From assembly GCA_003615045.1 (NCBI GenBank), contig ML014118.1, positions 124,001 through 188,000 on the forward strand: a stretch of DNA of 64,000 nucleotides, read 5' to 3'. Source of the DNA: Caulochytrium protostelioides (Eukaryota; Chytridiomycota; Caulochytriomycetes; Caulochytriales; Caulochytriaceae). Every line of letters starts with the position of its first letter. Position 1 is the first letter of the stretch. Made by a program: the position numbers and the translations under genes. This document shows positions 61,735-64,000 of the stretch, piece after piece. Under the pieces are notes generated by a model. The model worked only from the letters and a program-made list of their open reading frames with translations. It ran no database searches and was not told the origin of the DNA.

Positions 61735-64000
61735 CTACTTGCGCGAGGACCACACGGAGCTCGTGAGGGGCGGCGGTTTCAGATGGGGCGGAGGGATCAC
61801 GTCGGGCGCTTGGCGGCGATGCGGCTCGGGGATCGCGCCATACGGGAGCAGCCCGGCACTCGCGCTGCCGCCGTCGCTGCTCGCCGCGCTGCCGGACGGA
61901 GGCGGCGGATCCAGGCCACCGGAGCCCGACGCGCCGCCCCCGCTCGCGAGCCGCTGCGCCCGGTCGTACTGCAGGACAAAGGCTTTCAGCTGGCGCTCCT
62001 GCACTTCGGCCTGCGAGCGCGAGGCCACCGCGGACTGGATAAACGCCGTCTCCTTCGGGATCGACAGGTCCTGCAGCTGCGGCTTCTGGCCGGTCGCCGG
62101 GCGCGTCAGCACCGTCACGGTCACGGTCGTGGCCGCGCCATCGGCCGACGATGCCGGCGGGGCCGACGGGGCTGCGGGGGAGGACGCCGCGTCCGACGTC
62201 GGCGGCACAGCGGCGGCGCCGCCGTAGGCCGCCGCCGGCGTCGGGAAGCGCGGCGGCGGACGCGCGAGCAGCAGCGACGGTGGCGTTGCGGCCGTTGTCA
62301 CTTCGGTCGCGGTGGCGGTGGCGGTGACGGCGGCGCTTCGCTGGCCGCGCAAGCTCTGGCGGACGATCTCGAGGTCCGGGGCGGACGCGATGGGCCGCGA
62401 CCCGCCGCCGCTCGGGTGGCTGCTGCTGCCGCCGCTGCGGTCGGACATGAGGCGCGCGAGCTCGGCGTCAAACAGGGCCTCCGCCTCCGCCTGGGCGCGA
62501 GCTTCGGCCTCGGCCTCGGCTTCGGCCTGAGCTTTCGCTTGGGTGGCGGCGTGGGCGTGCGCCCGGGACTGGGCGTGGGCTTCGGCCTGAGCGCTGACTG
62601 GCGCCGCGGTACCAGCATCAGTCCTCGACTGGGCCTGAGGGTGAACCGGCATGCGGGCGGGGCTCGGGGGGATGGCGGACGGACGGACCACCGCCGCGGG
62701 TGAGGCACGGGCGGGCCCATCGGACCCGCGGCCAGCGGGCGCCTCCCCGTGAACGCCAGACGCCTCGTCTTCACTGTGGCCGAGGTCATCGTTGTGGTCG
62801 TCGTGATCCTTATCGTCATCGCCGGCATCGTCCTCATCGTTCGCGGGGTTGGCCTCGTCAGCCACGGCCGCCGTCGACATCGCGGGGGCCGTGGCTGCTG
62901 TGGCCGTCGCGGCCGCCGCATGAAGCGGGCTCTGGCGCTCGGCAGCGGCGGCGAGCGTGGCGACAGCCGCCAAGGCTTCCGCATGAGTCTGGTAGAGCGG
63001 GAACGGACCGACGTGGGCCATCGCCTCGTCGAGTTGGATCGCGTCGTCGGCGCTCGGCGGCCCGGCTTTCGTGAGCAGGTAGAGCTGGAAGACGGCCATA
63101 AACGCGAGGAACGTGGGGCGTGCGTGCCGGGGGCGAATAAACGAGGACGGCAGCAGGGTGAGGGCGCGGCAGACGAGACGGGCACGGAAGAAGTCCGAGG
63201 GCGGGTCGGCATCGCACGGCGCGAGCGGCGCCCACCGCTGCGGCCCCGGCGGTCGACCATACGTGAGCAGCCGGTACAGCGTAGACCACAGCACGTGGCG
63301 TGCCACGAGGCCGTCAACGACGATGAGCGTCAGCAGGCGGATTTCCTGGAGGCGTCGGGCGTTGTCGGTGTAGCAATTGTCGTCCAGTCCGGTTTGGATG
63401 CGCTCAAGCAAGGCATCCATGTAGCTGATCACGAACGAGGGTGCCACGTCCAGCAGAGCACGCAGCACGGCCGGGAACTGGGCGAGATCGTCGGCGTGGA
63501 GGGCGTCGAGGCGCAGCATCTGGTCAATAAGGGCGGCGCGTTGCGCAGCACTTGTCCAGTCCAGGCGCCGGAGGAATCCAATCGTTTCGTGAAGTGTCTC
63601 CGGCCCGAGGCGAGTCTCAAAGAGAAATTCGAGGTAGCGCTCCATATCTGAGACAGGCGCCGCAGCCGAGAGTGCCGTTGGGTGGTGAAGCATCTCCGCG
63701 ATGGCGCAATCGAGCAGGTGCATATCATGAAGCGTGGACGACCCGCGGGCGAGTCGGAACTGATTCAGCGACGCCAGCACGTGGCGCATGCGGTCGCGCG
63801 TGGCTGGCGTATGCAGCAGATAGCGTCCCACTGCATCTATGAGCCGTGCGAGCGTCGACGCCGTCGCGACCACGTCGCGAATGAGATCCCGCATGAGCAG
63901 GAAACATGGGCCGGGCGCGAGGGCGCCGAACTTGATCAGATCGGCCATCCAGTAGATCTTGGTGCGCTGGCAAGAGGCTGCACTCGGGCGGCTCTTGCCC
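61735..64000 (-). CDS. UPF2: UPF2/NMD2 nonsense-mediated decay factor, C-terminal part (5' end outside window)
   Basis: UPF2 bridges UPF1 and UPF3 in nonsense-mediated mRNA decay. The frame is open to the window edge, at least 754 residues, and the ATG at 63948 is internal: KIYWMADLIKFG corresponds to the KIRFIGELTKF strand of the third MIF4G domain. That domain occupies about 62,960-64,000 (blocks RRLQEIRLLTLIVVDGLV, FFRARLVCRALTLLPSS). The usual acidic stretch lies at about 62,758-62,845. The C-terminal UPF1-binding region is at about 61,944-62,400, ending with LQDLSIPKE and RQLKAFVLQYDRAQ, comparable to the Upf2 C-terminal domain. Long Ala/Gln/Glu repeats and Ser/Gly-rich inserts separate these. 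The stop is the TAG at 61735-61737. Confidence 0.9.
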   Translation of the reverse strand, partial: GKSRPSAASCQRTKIYWMADLIKFGALAPGPCFLLMRDLIRDVVATASTLARLIDAVGRYLLHTPATRDRMRHVLASLNQFRLARGSSTLHDMHLLDCAIAEMLHHPTALSAAAPVSDMERYLEFLFETRLGPETLHETIGFLRRLDWTSAAQRAALIDQMLRLDALHADDLAQFPAVLRALLDVAPSFVISYMDALLERIQTGLDDNCYTDNARRLQEIRLLTLIVVDGLVARHVLWSTLYRLLTYGRPPGPQRWAPLAPCDADPPSDFFRARLVCRALTLLPSSFIRPRHARPTFLAFMAVFQLYLLTKAGPPSADDAIQLDEAMAHVGPFPLYQTHAEALAAVATLAAAAERQSPLHAAAATATAATAPAMSTAAVADEANPANDEDDAGDDDKDHDDHNDDLGHSEDEASGVHGEAPAGRGSDGPARASPAAVVRPSAIPPSPARMPVHPQAQSRTDAGTAAPVSAQAEAHAQSRAHAHAATQAKAQAEAEAEAEARAQAEAEALFDAELARLMSDRSGGSSSHPSGGGSRPIASAPDLEIVRQSLRGQRSAAVTATATATEVTTAATPPSLLLARPPPRFPTPAAAYGGAAAVPPTSDAASSPAAPSAPPASSADGAATTVTVTVLTRPATGQKPQLQDLSIPKETAFIQSAVASRSQAEVQERQLKAFVLQYDRAQRLASGGGASGSGGLDPPPPSGSAASSDGGSASAGLLPYGAIPEPHRRQAPDVIPPPHLKPPPLTSSVWSSRK

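Overview
This is nuclear DNA from a GC-rich, intron-poor eukaryote, most likely a zoosporic (flagellated) fungus. Three genes support this: an intraflagellar-transport gene (IFT81), which implies a cilium; a fungal-style 6-phosphofructokinase with an N-terminal glyoxalase-like domain and tandem catalytic halves; and a mitochondrial S4 protein resembling yeast Nam9. The GC content, near-total GC at third codon positions, and long Ala/Pro/Ser/Gly insertions in conserved proteins would suit a chytrid or blastocladiomycete relative such as Caulochytrium, but that placement is inference.

Layout. 0-3 kb: the 3' end of a Rab GDI gene (+), convergent with a polyubiquitin gene (-) whose repeat array holds a 10-N assembly gap. 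3-6.8 kb: non-coding. 6.9-20.1 kb: IFT81 (+), mitochondrial uS4 (-), an unidentified 954-aa protein (+), a Maf-type nucleotide pyrophosphatase (+) and phosphofructokinase (-). 20.8-31.8 kb: two large low-complexity proteins, one Met-rich and probably nuclear (-), one Ser/Arg-rich (+), with a 4-kb gap between them. 32.4-40.5 kb: an acidic SPTKK-repeat protein (+), a four-helix membrane protein (-), dynactin p50/dynamitin (-) and a GNAT-related protein (-) that contains an internal reading-frame conflict. 40.5-45.5 kb: gene-poor, with a long GA tract and coding-like relics. 45.5-54.1 kb: a large-subunit catalase that looks bacterial in type (+) and a ZNFX1-like RNA helicase with NFX1 zinc fingers (+). 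55.8-64 kb: a two-RRM protein (-), a minisatellite cluster, a two-exon BAP31-family ER protein (+), SEC62 (-) and the 3' part of UPF2 (-).

Functional themes are ordinary cell biology rather than an operon: vesicle and ER traffic (GDI, BAP31, SEC62), microtubule transport (IFT81, dynamitin), RNA surveillance and silencing (UPF2, ZNFX1-like), proteostasis (polyubiquitin), glycolysis and peroxide defence. Genes stand singly, often in convergent pairs 100-270 bp apart. The only intron I could place precisely is in the BAP31-family gene. I saw no tRNA, rRNA, CRISPR array or recognisable transposon. The points most worth checking are the hidden membrane-segment frame inside the GNAT gene, the possible bacterial origin of the catalase, the possible SERTA-like motif in the Ser/Arg-rich protein, and the unidentified low-complexity proteins.
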